Below, in pieces: positions 36,530 through 46,520 of a stretch of DNA of 64,000 nt. Every line of letters starts with the position of its first letter. The stretch's first letter is position 1. Below the pieces are notes generated by a model. The model did no database searches. It saw only the letters and a list, made by a program, of their open reading frames with translations, and was not told the DNA's origin. A program made the translations under genes and the position numbers. This DNA comes from Erythroxylum novogranatense (Eukaryota > Streptophyta > Magnoliopsida > Malpighiales > Erythroxylaceae): NCBI GenBank assembly GCA_029891385.1, contig CM057231.1:67038990-67102989 (forward strand), given 5' to 3'.

Positions 36530-36684
36530 GTTACAGTATTGGCCGAAATTGATGGTTCCAACCAGTATCGGCGTTTCCAGTAAACACCAGCACCAACTGG
36601 TATTCATGGTCGGTACCGGCGTTTAGCATTTCATACTGTTTACTGGTCGGTCTCGGCCGGTACGGTACGAAACTCAAAAGTCTG
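36530..36684. repeat. hAT right terminal and subterminal repeats
   Basis: Multiple CGGTACCGG, GGTCGGT and CGGTACGGTAC motifs lead to the terminal inverted repeat. The organisation mirrors the left end. Confidence 0.6.
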
Positions 36685-36692
36685 GTTTGAAC
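36685..36692. repeat. hAT target-site duplication (right)
   Basis: GTTTGAAC, partner of 20608-20615; it keeps the Cys codon of CCCH finger 5. Confidence 0.75.
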
Positions 36693-36705
36693 ATACAGCT
36701 TGTCC
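36685..36705 (-). pseudogene. CCCH gene last exon, first 21 bases (upstream of hAT)
   Basis: After the acceptor TATGCAG the sequence reads GGACAAGCTGTAT then GTTCAAAC, encoding G-Q-A-V-C-S-N. This supplies the first zinc-binding Cys of finger 5. The last eight bases are the hAT target duplication. The frame resumes at 20607 on the far side of the hAT element. Confidence 0.85.
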
Positions 36706-38100
36706 CTGCATACGAAAGTATAAAAGGTGTATTTGAATGATAGCTGATCAGCTAAAAATTAGTCAAACAGTTTTTAAATTTATTTGGTAATTGGCTGGTT
36801 GAGTTGAATTAGCCAACTTAACCAGCTAAAAATAAGAAGCTACTCTTCAGCAGCATTTGGGATAATCAACTGATTACCTAAAACCTAAAATACCAAATGT
36901 GCCATTCATCTGTGGACTCAGCTTCAAGCTTTTCATGGAATTGGTTCAGGGTCTTGATTCAAGCTTCGTTTCTCTTTACTGGAATTAACATTATCCAACC
37001 TCCATTCATCTCTTAGCCTACTAATAAAAGAATCGGCCTTTATGTTAACGTCCGGACTTGGACAAAACACAGTTCGAGCAAAACCACAAAACACTTGCAG
37101 ACTCAACCATTCACTCACTATCAGAATTAAACATAAAGTGAATGAAAGTTGGGAAGAAGAGTACCTGGCCACAAACATCTTCGCTTATATCATCACTCGT
37201 TTTATAACTATAGTACCCATCAGACACTCACAACCCAACTCAAAAATCAAATTGTGACGTCAATAGTACAAACAACAACACACTCACTGTCTTTTTCGCT
37301 CCCTATCTAACTATCCCTACTTCCCACAAGAAGAGTAAGGATTTTTGGAGATCCTAATGAATTCCAAATCAAACCCACATTTATTCCTCTAGAAATATCT
37401 GCCTCCACAATCCCGCAAAGCCCATGTTTTAGATGTTTTGTGATTAAAGTATACCGAGAATTATTATAAATTTAATATAAAAATTGTGTAAATTAATTCC
37501 GTATAAAAATATAGATTTATAACTATATAATAATGACTAATGGTGTTAATTAAAGTCATTATGATTTTTCAATTAAATTTTAAATTAATTTGAGAATAAA
37601 TTCATTAAGACTTATTACAATTTTCATATTTAAAATTGTTAAAATACTTTAAATTTAGACATATATGTGAATTAATGAAGTATTAAAGCATAACTTCTTA
37701 ATCATGTATTAATGAATAAATTTTAAAGTTAATCATACCCTTATATTTTTTAAATCATGTCCTTATAAGTCATTTTACACATAATCATTAATACTAAGCA
37801 TTAATTTTACCAAACATCAAATGACAAATGACTAATGCAATCTACCGGTCAATGAATTTGGTATAATCATTATCAACTAACAGCTAATACAATCAGTTGA
37901 TTGACAAATAGGGTCAAAGTAATCATAAGATTCTTAACCAACAAGTTGCTCTAATAGTTTGCAACAACATGCTAATTTAGTCGCCAAAATTAAGACCAAT
38001 CTATTACAAAGCAAGATGGACTTCCATCATCTCATCTTCCCGACTAACTTTGAATAAGTTAAGCTATTATGATCCCGACATGAGATAAACATTAACTTAC
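36706..38100 (-). other. CCCH gene intron before the last exon
   Basis: The original intron is 1395 bp, GT at 38099-38100 and AG at 36706-36707. Its ends near 36730-36770 and 37870-37925 have diverged inverted copies of a sequence around AGCTGAT(C/T)AGCT, suggesting an old non-autonomous hAT-type element. No coding sequence recognised. Confidence 0.6.
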
Positions 38101-38373
38101 AGGTCTTGAAGGGAGCCCAAGTGGACCGATATTGTTTGCTAGTTGAGCAACCCTCTCTTTTGGGTGATGGTACTTGCAGTCAGATCTATATTTGCAAGTA
38201 CCATTGCTCATGAAATGCTTACATTTTGGCTGATCGGGTCTTTCAGGTAGACCAAAATTGTCTGTTGATGAAAAATGCACTTGTTCATTGGAACATGAGT
38301 CAACTTGATTTCGAGAGCTGTAAACAAGATTGGTACCCAAGGTACAGGGAGAAGAAGGAGGGCCCAAGTTTCC
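38101..38373 (-). CDS. CCCH gene exon, finger 4
   Basis: Acceptor TTTTTCATTAG, 91 codons without a stop, donor GTAAGT at 38095-38100. A low-complexity start is followed by FGLPERPDQPKCKHFMSNGT and CKYRSDCKYHHPKERV (C-x8-C-x5-C-x3-H), then IGPLGLPSRP. The exon ends in phase 0 and the next exon opens GQAVCS, exactly the family junction. Confidence 0.9.
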
Positions 38374-38682
38374 CTAATGAAAAACAAATAAAGATATCAA
38401 TAGAGAATCAAAACAAATGCCCTACTCCAAGACAAACTTAGTAAGAATTTTTCCAGTAAACTTTAAGTTAAAAGAGAACAAAATTACAGATAGCTATATG
38501 TGACAGCAAAAACAAAAGTAGTTCCAACTAAGCAGGGGCTACATCTCTTGAGACCACATTGCACACAAGCTAGTAAGTTGCAAAATGTGAGACATCTTAC
38601 ATGGCGATATTACCAACAGAGGAAATGGCATTTTGTGTGCACATTATCCCAGATTAAGGGAGCAATTCTAGTATTTGCTTCT

Positions 38683-38687
38683 TAATG
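38683..38687. repeat. target-site duplication TAATG (left)
   Basis: Matches 41464-41468 exactly. Confidence 0.9.
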
Positions 38688-39694
38688 TGTAACATCCCGT
38701 TACCGGAGTGACGGATATATTGGTAATTTGGATCGGGTTTAGGATTTGGTACAGGAAAATGTTGCATCGTACATGTGTTATTGTTTCTATAGTACAGATA
38801 CATATATATATGTACGTACATGTATGACAATTCCCGACTTGATTGTGAAATCGGAAATTGGTTATAATTGGTCAGTGGAGAATCGACTTAATTGTGCAAT
38901 TGGAAAATTGATCAAAATCGTACAGATGAAAATTTGGTTGTGAAAATTGGAAATTTAGTAATAAGTGTATAATTAGGTTTTGATTATGGAATTTAGAGAA
39001 ATGGAAATTTGGAAATTTGAGCATAGGAATTGGCATTACTCAATTTTAGTGAATTTATGGAAATTTCTCCGGAAATTTTAGAGTAAGAGATCCGGACGAA
39101 AAATTGGCTTAGTGGTGATTTATTTGATTAGAGTGCGAGAAGAATGATAATTGATATGGAACAATTGGAATTATGATTTTGGGAGTATTGTTAATGGTTA
39201 TTGCGAAATTGGGAGAAAATGGAATAGAAATCGGATTTGTTAGACCCAAGAATTGGACATGAGTCAAATGATTATATATATATATATGTATAAGCTTAAG
39301 AGAGAAGCTTAATTGTTCATTAAGCTCATCGACGTTCGTGGGTGAGAAAACTGGGGATTTGGAGTTGCTTGAAGGATTCTTAAAGGATTGAAGCTCGAAT
39401 CAAGTAAGTTTCTATATGTTTAATCAAGTAAGTTCTATATGTTTATGAGTTAAAATCGTTTCGTTTGATTATTGATTTGAGTGAGAAATTGTTAGAGAAT
39501 TTGAAAGCATCGACGATAGGGTTTGTGAGAGTTTGATTTGGGTGTTTGATGAAAAAGGGTTTAAATGATGATCTGAGGTTAGAAATAAGTTGGGCTTAAG
39601 GTTTAAAACCGATTGAGAGTGTTTAGATATGATTTGGAAGAATTTATATCAGTAGATCAGATGAATTTCTGGGTTTTCGGATGAGTTTCTGGGT

Positions 39695-39945
39695 TTGCAC
39701 GTCGCGACGTGTGAAGAACACGCCGCGACGAGCCCCTTTAGCGTGCACGTCGCGACGAATAATAATTATTTAATTGGTATGCCGCGACGAATGGGGTGGA
39801 GGCCGCACGCCGCGACGGGCGGAGATGTGCGCCGAGACGATCAGAGCTTAGTCCGCGTCGTCGCGACGAAAGCAACAGTCATGACGCGACGAGCAATGAT
39901 TTTACGCCGCGACGAAGGATCGGACGTCGCGGCAAGGGAGACTGA
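39695..39945 (+). repeat. array of CGTCGCGACG-type palindromes in solo LTR
   Basis: About ten variants of (C)ACG(T/C)CGCGACG(A) spaced roughly 20-30 bp. The first, CACGTCGCGACGTG, is a perfect 14-bp palindrome. Strikingly CG-rich within an AT-rich LTR. Confidence 0.85.
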
Positions 39946-40519
39946 TTTCCGAATATGAGATTTTGAAGTTTTTGAATTCGGAGAATTTTGGGATTTAAAT
40001 TGGATTGGTTATGGATCAAAATGGCATTTTTGAGACTAGGAATTGCAAATTAGAAGAAATGAAATTAAGTGATTATGAGATGATTGTTACAAGTAATGAG
40101 CGTGAGGATTGATTTCAAATGAATTGGTGTCTAAATGATTAATTGAAATTTTGGAGACTAAGAATATTAAATTGATAAGAATGGAAATTCGGAACGTAAT
40201 TAGATGATTATGAGAGTTGAGTGGAAAATGAATAGTGAATGTGATTTTAATGGGAATGTGACCTTAGAGTATTGATGTTAGTGAATTGAATTATGGTATT
40301 TGGAATGATAATGAATTAGAGTGAGAGTGATCAAAATGAGAAATTCGGGAATTGGATCGGGAATGTCATAACATGTATAGTATTTATCGTATTTGTTATT
40401 GGTTATTGAAATTGATATATTTGGTAATGTGCGATTTATTTGATTTGATATAGAGGTTCCGATGGATCGTCATTCCACGGACAGAATTGGGACTTCCAGG
40501 CTGTAGCTCGAAAGTGCAG

Positions 40520-41085
40520 GTGAGTAACCTAGTTGGTTTCTCAATCTCTAATGTGCTATGTGCCTTGTATGTGAATTATTTGTGATTCTGATTAAATGAT
40601 TTGCATGAGATATATCGGTATAAATTGTGAAAGCATGCTAGGCATGATTAGAAATCGATGAATCGTTGTGGTGGAGCACATTCTCGATCCGAGTGGAGCT
40701 ACAAGCTCATCAATTGTGATAAGTGAAAAGGGATTAGTGAATACCGGAGGGCTCTCCTATCCCTAGTGCGCGTGGGTGTAGTGTATACCCGAGGGCTCTC
40801 CTACCCCGAAAACGTGATTACGTGTGATGTGCCCGAAATGGGATAACTCGGCGCTTGATCACAACACTAATAATGAACTGGAAATCATTGTGCATACAGT
40901 CTGTGTTCATGCTATGAATGTGCTATGGACTAATTGCCAATGTGTGATTTTGATGTTGTGAATTTTTGAGTTATGATATGTGTTGCTTTGTACGCAATTG
41001 TGCGTAATGCATGAATTGGGTAAACCATCGATGATGGTTACTCATTGAGTTCGCAAACTCACCCAACATTGCATCTATTTTTCAG
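40520..41085 (+). promoter_or_regulatory. splice-like interval in solo LTR
   Basis: Donor-like GCAG|GTGAGTAACCTAG at 40520 and acceptor-like CATCTATTTTTCAG ending at 41085. Just before the acceptor stands a block, ACCATCGATGATGGTTACTC then GAGTTCGCAAACTCACCCAA, also present in the other gypsy LTRs. Whether it is spliced is unknown. Confidence 0.5.
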
Positions 41086-41463
41086 GAAGTGAAGAGTACC
41101 CCGTTAGACACACGAGAGTATGTCTACCGCTAGCAAGGCAGAGTATCGGGTCGGGATCAGTGTCGTCACATCTGCATTAGAGTAGTGAATTGTTTCAGTG
41201 GGCCCCTTTTGATTTATGTGTACTTGTATGGTATAACTGAAATTGGTTTATAAGTGAAATTGTTTTGTAATTGCAAATGTTTTGTTATAATTAGGCCAAA
41301 TCATTATTGTTTTGCACACTCAACTGTTTTTGAAAGAGAAGATAAATGTTATAACGAGTTTTAAAAAGGTAGTGATTGTTCTAGTACGCCATCCTCGCGG
41401 GTCACGGGCTCGGATATCACTGTTGATGTCGGGTTCGGGTCTCGTCGGGAGTGGGGTGCTACA

Positions 41464-41468
41464 TAATG
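41464..41468. repeat. target-site duplication TAATG (right)
   Basis: Matches 38683-38687 exactly. Confidence 0.9.
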
Positions 41469-41761
41469 TCAGGGAAGAAACTTTTGGTATGAACTAACAT
41501 TGTCCTTTTGCATGCATACACTAAACAAACATCACTAAAAATTTCATCAACAGCCAAGATTTGCCACTAATGCACCCCCAAAGAAGAAATTTATAAAAGG
41601 AAAAGAAAATATCAAAGAGGTAACAACTTGAACATGTCAGGATTCATCAATCAATATACAAGTTGCAGAAACTAAAGTTATGATAATGATCATAGAATAG
41701 AGCTTTACAACTGAAGTTACAAATTTCTAGCAAAATGAAGATTCCACAATCATGTACTTAC

Positions 41762-42070
41762 CATATAGGTGTTCCAGCCATGAGCAAGAAGAACACCTTG
41801 AGGAGGAGAAACTACAATAGGCATGTATGCCTATAGATTTTGTAAATGTGGGCTATAGGCATAAGGTGCCCTTTGTATTGACCAAGTGGGAAAACTTACA
41901 AAGGGCAGACTTGACGGAGGAATCATCGACGGCCCAGTGGAGCCAAAAGTAACAAGTCCACCTTGAGACAAGCCATTTCCAACTGATAAAGGCTGTGGAT
42001 GATTGAACTTGCATGTAACTCCAAACTTACATGAGCCTGTCTTCATGTAATAAGGACATGAATTTTCATC
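41762..42070 (-). pseudogene. CCCH gene exon, finger 3 and linker
   Basis: Acceptor CATATTACAG, then [20 protein letters not shown] with KFNHPQPLS completing a C-x8-C-x5-C-x3-H finger. A proline- and serine-rich linker follows, ending MPIVVSPPQGVLLAHGWNTY, and a GTAAGT donor (41756-41761). 103 codons. One in-frame TAG at 41831-41833 interrupts the linker, while the reading frame stays conserved on both sides. Confidence 0.88.
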
Positions 42071-42158
42071 CTGTAATATGCACATATACATTACTCTAGT
42101 TAGAATACTGTAATGGTGATTAAGCAATATTAATGTAAATTAGGATAGAATTAAAGAC

Positions 42159-42275
42159 CTAGCGCATAGGTAGACCTAGAATATTAAATGAAATTGGTCC
42201 TGCACCATTCCTATTCTTTGGGTGATGAAATTTGCAGGCAGATCCATATTTACATGTCCCTGTCTTTAAGTAATA
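42159..42275 (-). pseudogene. CCCH gene exon, finger 2
   Basis: Acceptor TTGCAG (AG at 42276-42277), then [20 protein letters not shown] and [11 protein letters not shown]. The first Cys of the finger should come from the previous exon, a junction usual in this family. 39 codons; the last codon before the GT donor is TAG where CAG (Gln) is expected. This is either a nonsense change or another CAG reading error. Confidence 0.85.
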
Positions 42276-43610
42276 CTGCAATCCAGATTTTGTAGACAAA
42301 GCACTATACCAAGGTTAGCAGTTAGGCATTTCATCTACCAAGTCAAAAAGGGGACTCTTGAACCAACTTTTAGAATTTCTACTATGTTTCCAACTTTATT
42401 GACAGACAGAAGACCAATCAAAAAGCTCATGGTTGGCTAGTTTTTAGATTTCAGCAGGTTTTCCTCAAGAATGCAACACACATGTTGTTCAGATCACTTT
42501 GCACACGTACATGCATACTTCAAACCTGTGTCCAAAGTGAAACCTCTCCACCACTTGATGTACAGGTAAAGGAATGCTTGACATACAAAGTCTAACTCAT
42601 CTCAAGCAGATACAAGATAAAGCAAAGTATCTTTCTGCATGGAAAATGACAGCCACTTATTGGTACTGTTCTTAGAGCAAGAATTGGCAGGCAGCAACAT
42701 CAGGAAGCTTCAATGAAACTGCTCCAACCATACTTGAATTGGTTTATCCTTGACCAGGGAATTAGGAGACCTATGATTAGACTTGAACAAAGCAGCACAA
42801 TTGTAGTGGCTAGAAAAAGGTGAAGCTTAAGTTATAGCAAGTATATTATGTCTAATAGTTTACTAATTCTGCCAATCAGATTCTAGACATGTATTTTGTA
42901 GCATGACTCATTTGGTCAACTGGAAGAATAATCCCAAAGGATTATTATGCCCTAGCAGAAGCTAAGGAACCAGGTCCCTTTTTCCTGGCTTTTTTCTATT
43001 TTTTTGTGCATTGGGGATGGGGGAATCTTCTGAAGAGCAGGAACTTCAACATGGATAGTTCCTGAAAGTTATTATTTTCTAGGGAAACTAATCTAAGAAA
43101 CCATCAGATAGATTTTGCAAAATGAAAACAGTTGTTCATGACATTAATACATTGAAACGTAGACAGGGTTTGAGGCTAAGCCTGAATACTATAGGGAAAG
43201 AAGTCTTATGTTGTGTATAGTGTCTATTATCTAGTCAGTACACATTCATTGAAAAACTTTACAGGATCATGTTCTGGTTTGATAGTTTTCTAGCATTGTA
43301 CAAAATAAAATTAAATCTCAATTTTCTATGCTTGAAGGTGGAAAACAACCACACACAGACACCAACAAGTTGATGTTCTTCTACCAAAGGAATAAGTAAC
43401 TTCTCTCACAAGGAAATTTTGGAGGGAAAGTCTCATAGCCTTGAGAACTTCACCGATTCTAGAACACGCCTGATAAGACCTTTCGAGTAGTCTCAAATCA
43501 AAAACCTTTCGAATACTCTCAACCCACAAACTTTTCAGCCCTCTCAAACCTCTGAAATCAACCTTACCTTTGAAGAACAAATTACCAAATTCAGTTTCTA
43601 TTCAGAATCA
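42276..43610 (-). other. upstream intron of CCCH gene / unassigned
   Basis: No finger-1 coding sequence seen on the minus strand. The boundary between intron and the transposon-derived DNA starting near 43300 is not visible. Confidence 0.4.
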
Positions 43611-44909
43611 ATGGAGCAAGCAATGATCTACGGAAGGCATGTGGATTTTGAATCTCTGAGGAAAGATGATATGGATATCGAACCAGAGTTTGTAGAAGCC
43701 GGTTGGAGGAAGTTCTTCCAGGTGCGGGAGTATGTATATCAAAATGAAGTGTATGAGTTTTGGAAGAATGTGCAGATGATAGACAAAGCTATTGTTTCTA
43801 CAGTAGACGGACTGTCTATTATTGTAACAACGGAGTTGATCGAGAAGGTGACTGGATGTCCATCTGTTGGAGAGAAGCTAACGAGCAAAGCCAGATGGAT
43901 GACAAAGGTCAGTTTAAAGGAAGACGAAGTCAGTAGACAGTTGTATGGAGAAAATGACCCTACAGAGAGGAAGACCTCGAGTCTGGTGCCGAAGGCTAGG
44001 GTCTTAAATACGATTATGTTCAACTGCGTCTTACCAAGAGCAGGTTCAAGGCATTTGGTGACTACTCTGGATGAACAATGCCTATTCTACCTGCTGAATC
44101 GTCAACCCATAGACTTACCATTTCTGATTTTTCAAGATATGGTTAAGGGATGAAGAATACTAACGACTACATGCATGAATGTTGTTAACAAGGATTTTCG
44201 AGAGTCTGAGTCTGTCTTGATAGAGGAATCGATTAATGATGCTGTTAAAAGTGTTATCGACTCGGTACTATAGTAAAATGGGCTGAAGAATGCAGACAGG
44301 AGGAAGCGATTACGAGAATAAAGCTAGAATCGAGGGGAGCGGATACAGAAGAGGTCTCCCACAAAGAGTTCTAAATCTCAAGTTAGTACAAAAATGCTCA
44401 TGATTGAAAGAAGAAAATCATCTGAAAAAGTTTTGAAGGAAAAGATGATTTCTCAAAAAGAAAGTAGCCAAGTTCGGAGTATAGACGAAAGTGTTTTGAA
44501 GAGAAAAGGGGAGAAGCTTCTGAGTGATATTCCAAAGAAGGAGAAGAGATCAACCAGGATTCGAACCTTGAGACAGCAAGAAGAACAGAGGTCCAGAGAA
44601 CTTACTCAGGTAGAAGTCTCTGAGACTCGCACACCAAAGGCTACGAGATCTTTAGTCTCAATCTTAATTGAAGATTCAGCCAAACAGGCCAAGGAGACTG
44701 AGACGAAAAGAAAATTGGAGTCTGAGAGGCAGAAACCCCAACCTCAGAAAACTCCAAGACTGACTGAGGCAGTGAAGAAGACTAAGGTAGTTAGTCAGAA
44801 GAAGAGTGTTACTACTGCTACGGAAGTTAGTCAGAAAATGACTACTTCAATTGCTGAGAAATCAAGTCAGGAGAAGGCTACTCCTACTAGAGAAAAAACC
44901 TTCGACTGA
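43611..44909 (+). pseudogene. plant transposon-protein-domain ORF with lysine-rich tail
   Basis: Two frames: 43611-44153 (180 codons from ATG) and 44394-44909 (171 codons). The first has EFVEAGWRKFFQVREYVYQN, EVYEFWKNV, then PKARVLNTIMFNCVLPRAGS and TTLDEQCLFYLLNRQPIDLP, LIFQDMV. This matches the central block of the Sirevirus extra ORF in order and spacing. The second frame is a lysine-, glutamate- and serine-rich tail, probably disordered. The gap 44154-44393 has stops. No gag or pol neighbours it, so it is a stranded piece of an element. Function unknown. Confidence 0.6.
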
Positions 44910-45434
44910 AGCAAAATAGAGAATAAATAGGCATTTTGGGCTGAATCGAGGATGAACTTTGGGAGAGCACAAAGATGAAGGTGAGCTCTCCACCATGAGG
45001 GGTAGCTTCCTAGTGTTAGTTTGGAAGTGACATCAATGCCGACGGCCTGGGTTAAGTATATTTTATTATTTTGTTGCTTTTCTCTCATTAGAAATTGATT
45101 GCGCTATCTTATGTTAATTTATTTAGGTTTTGTGTATGGATAATCGTATTCTCATTATTGTTCGATTATTTGTGTATGAACTCATTTAATATAATGAAAA
45201 GATGATTTTAATGTATTCATTGAATCATTTGTCTATTTATCATCTTTTGTCTAAACTCTTCAAATCTCTCAATTAGTCACAACCTAAAGATTTGTGTTAG
45301 AAAAGAGAACGCAAAGAGCAAAACAAAAGATATGATCAATTGTGTTTTTAGTTTTTCATCCTTTTTAGATATTTCAATCTATTCATTTCTCTTATTTTGC
45401 AATATTTTACTTCTTTTCTCTTTATTTATTAAAG
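44910..45434. other. unassigned spacer
   Basis: AT-rich from about 45060. No ORF or repeat end recognised; it may include the 5' untranslated part of the endogenous virus. Confidence 0.4.
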
Positions 45435-46189
45435 ATGTCTATTTGTACTACTTGTAAAAATATTCATCTCGTAATAATACATATCGAAGAAAGATTTCAC
45501 TTAGTAGAAAACTTATTAGAACTTTTAGCAACACTTATAATTATTTAGAACAAATAAATGCTTCAAGCTACTCTTCATAAGTTTAAAGAAATACTAAATC
45601 GAGATGTGAAAACTATAATCAAGAACTATTAGAGTATAAACAACTCTATAAACAATTTTAAGAACATTACAAAATCCATTATTTATTAATAGTTGTCCTA
45701 TTTGTCAATTTATGTCACAATTATTTTAATACATAACTATGCACTCTATAACCAATTATTAACAAAAATTATTCATTTAGAAACTTTATTCACTGAATAT
45801 AGATCAAAAAAGAGTATTATGAAAGACGATATAACTATTTACGATTTTTATAAATAATAATGGTTTAATTCTTATCAAAGAACTATTAGAAATTGTAATT
45901 AATCTTTATAATCTACATAATCAAAACATAATCCATAAATATAACGAACTTATAGAACATCAAGGAATCTCTCATCAATCTAATTAACTTCAATAAAACT
46001 AAAATGATTCAAGAATCTTATACTAACAATAACAATAATAACAATATTTTAGAAGCAAATACTTTAGAATTAATGAATCTATCGGTGTTTTCATATTAAT
46101 ATCTTGTTATCACAAGAAAAACAAAATCCAATAGCAAAAAAACAATTAAATATAAAAGATGGACAAGATATTACATATCATCCTTTTAA

Positions 46190-46520
46190 AAACTTAATTA
46201 ATAGAAAAACATCATTTATTATGGAAAGATTATACATGAAACACCCATTACAATAGACCAATGTAATGGACATATTCACATAAGTTTAACAGACAAGAAC
46301 AAATTTATAAACAAGCTACAAAATATTTACAAGAAAAAGACATAAAATTGGTTGTATACATCTTTCTACAATTCAAATTTTGTTAAAATCTACCTTTCAA
46401 GAAGATGGAAAATATAAAAAATATCAAATATAAATTGGAAGAAATTATCCTATTAGTAAATAAACTTACACTAAATAACGAAAACAAGTCTTTAAAATAA
46501 GAACTTATAAAAACCTATTA
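46190..46520 (+). pseudogene. viral movement-protein remnant
   Basis: At about 46343-46405 a frame shows G-C-I-H followed by I-Q-I and K-S-T-F, the conserved core of caulimovirid (30K-type) movement proteins. Stops and frameshifts lie on both sides. In exogenous relatives this protein modifies plasmodesmata. Confidence 0.6.

Larger units (their letters stand above)
20616..36684 (-). mobile_element. hAT DNA transposon (with nested copia element)
   Basis: The ends are imperfect inverted repeats: left CAAAGTTATGAATATCATAC; right, reverse-complemented, CAGACTTTTGAGTTTCGTAC, both followed by CG. Flanks are an 8-bp duplication, GTTTGAAA (20608-20615) and GTTTGAAC (36685-36692). Both subterminal regions are dense in GGTACCGG-like palindromes. 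The transposase is on the minus strand. Without the nested copia element the transposon is about 6.4 kb. An 8-bp duplication and a BED/DUF659/dimerisation transposase define hAT. It inserted into the coding part of the CCCH gene. Confidence 0.85.
38688..41463 (+). mobile_element. solo LTR, gypsy type, in CCCH intron
   Basis: A 2776-bp element, TGTAACATCCCG to GGAGTGGGGTGCTACA, with perfect TAATG duplications at 38683-38687 and 41464-41468. No internal region. It lies wholly in the intron between finger 3 and finger 4 exons, opposite in orientation to the gene. It shares termini and several internal blocks with the LTRs at 13397 and 50247 but belongs to a distinct subfamily. Confidence 0.93.
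20282..42275 (-). pseudogene. five-finger CCCH zinc-finger protein gene, disrupted
   Basis: Exons on the minus strand encode fingers 2 to 5 of the plant ZFN/C3H type (C-x8-C-x5-C-x3-H fingers in a 3+2 arrangement). These are nuclear proteins thought to bind RNA or DNA. Exons: 42159-42275 (rest of finger 2), 41762-42070 (finger 3), 38101-38373 (finger 4), and a last exon split into 36685-36705 and 20282-20615 (finger 5 and C-terminus). Splice sites fit GT-AG. The split comes from a hAT insertion in the coding sequence of finger 5. Two in-frame TAG codons (42159-42161 and 41831-41833) and C-terminal frameshifts are also present. The finger-1 exon is not visible downstream of 43300, so it is either beyond a very long intron or missing. 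The wording around finger 5 (GQAVCS..., HPFPG, MFDSSLL) recalls the C3H43/67 subgroup. Confidence 0.85.

Noticed and set aside
36933..37178. 81-codon minus ORF with a hydrophobic segment
   Set aside because: Lies within the intron before the last CCCH exon; no start context or family recognised.
43326..43580. Minus-strand ORF of 84 codons
   Set aside because: No recognisable features and unlike the CCCH finger-1 exon that would be expected upstream on this strand.
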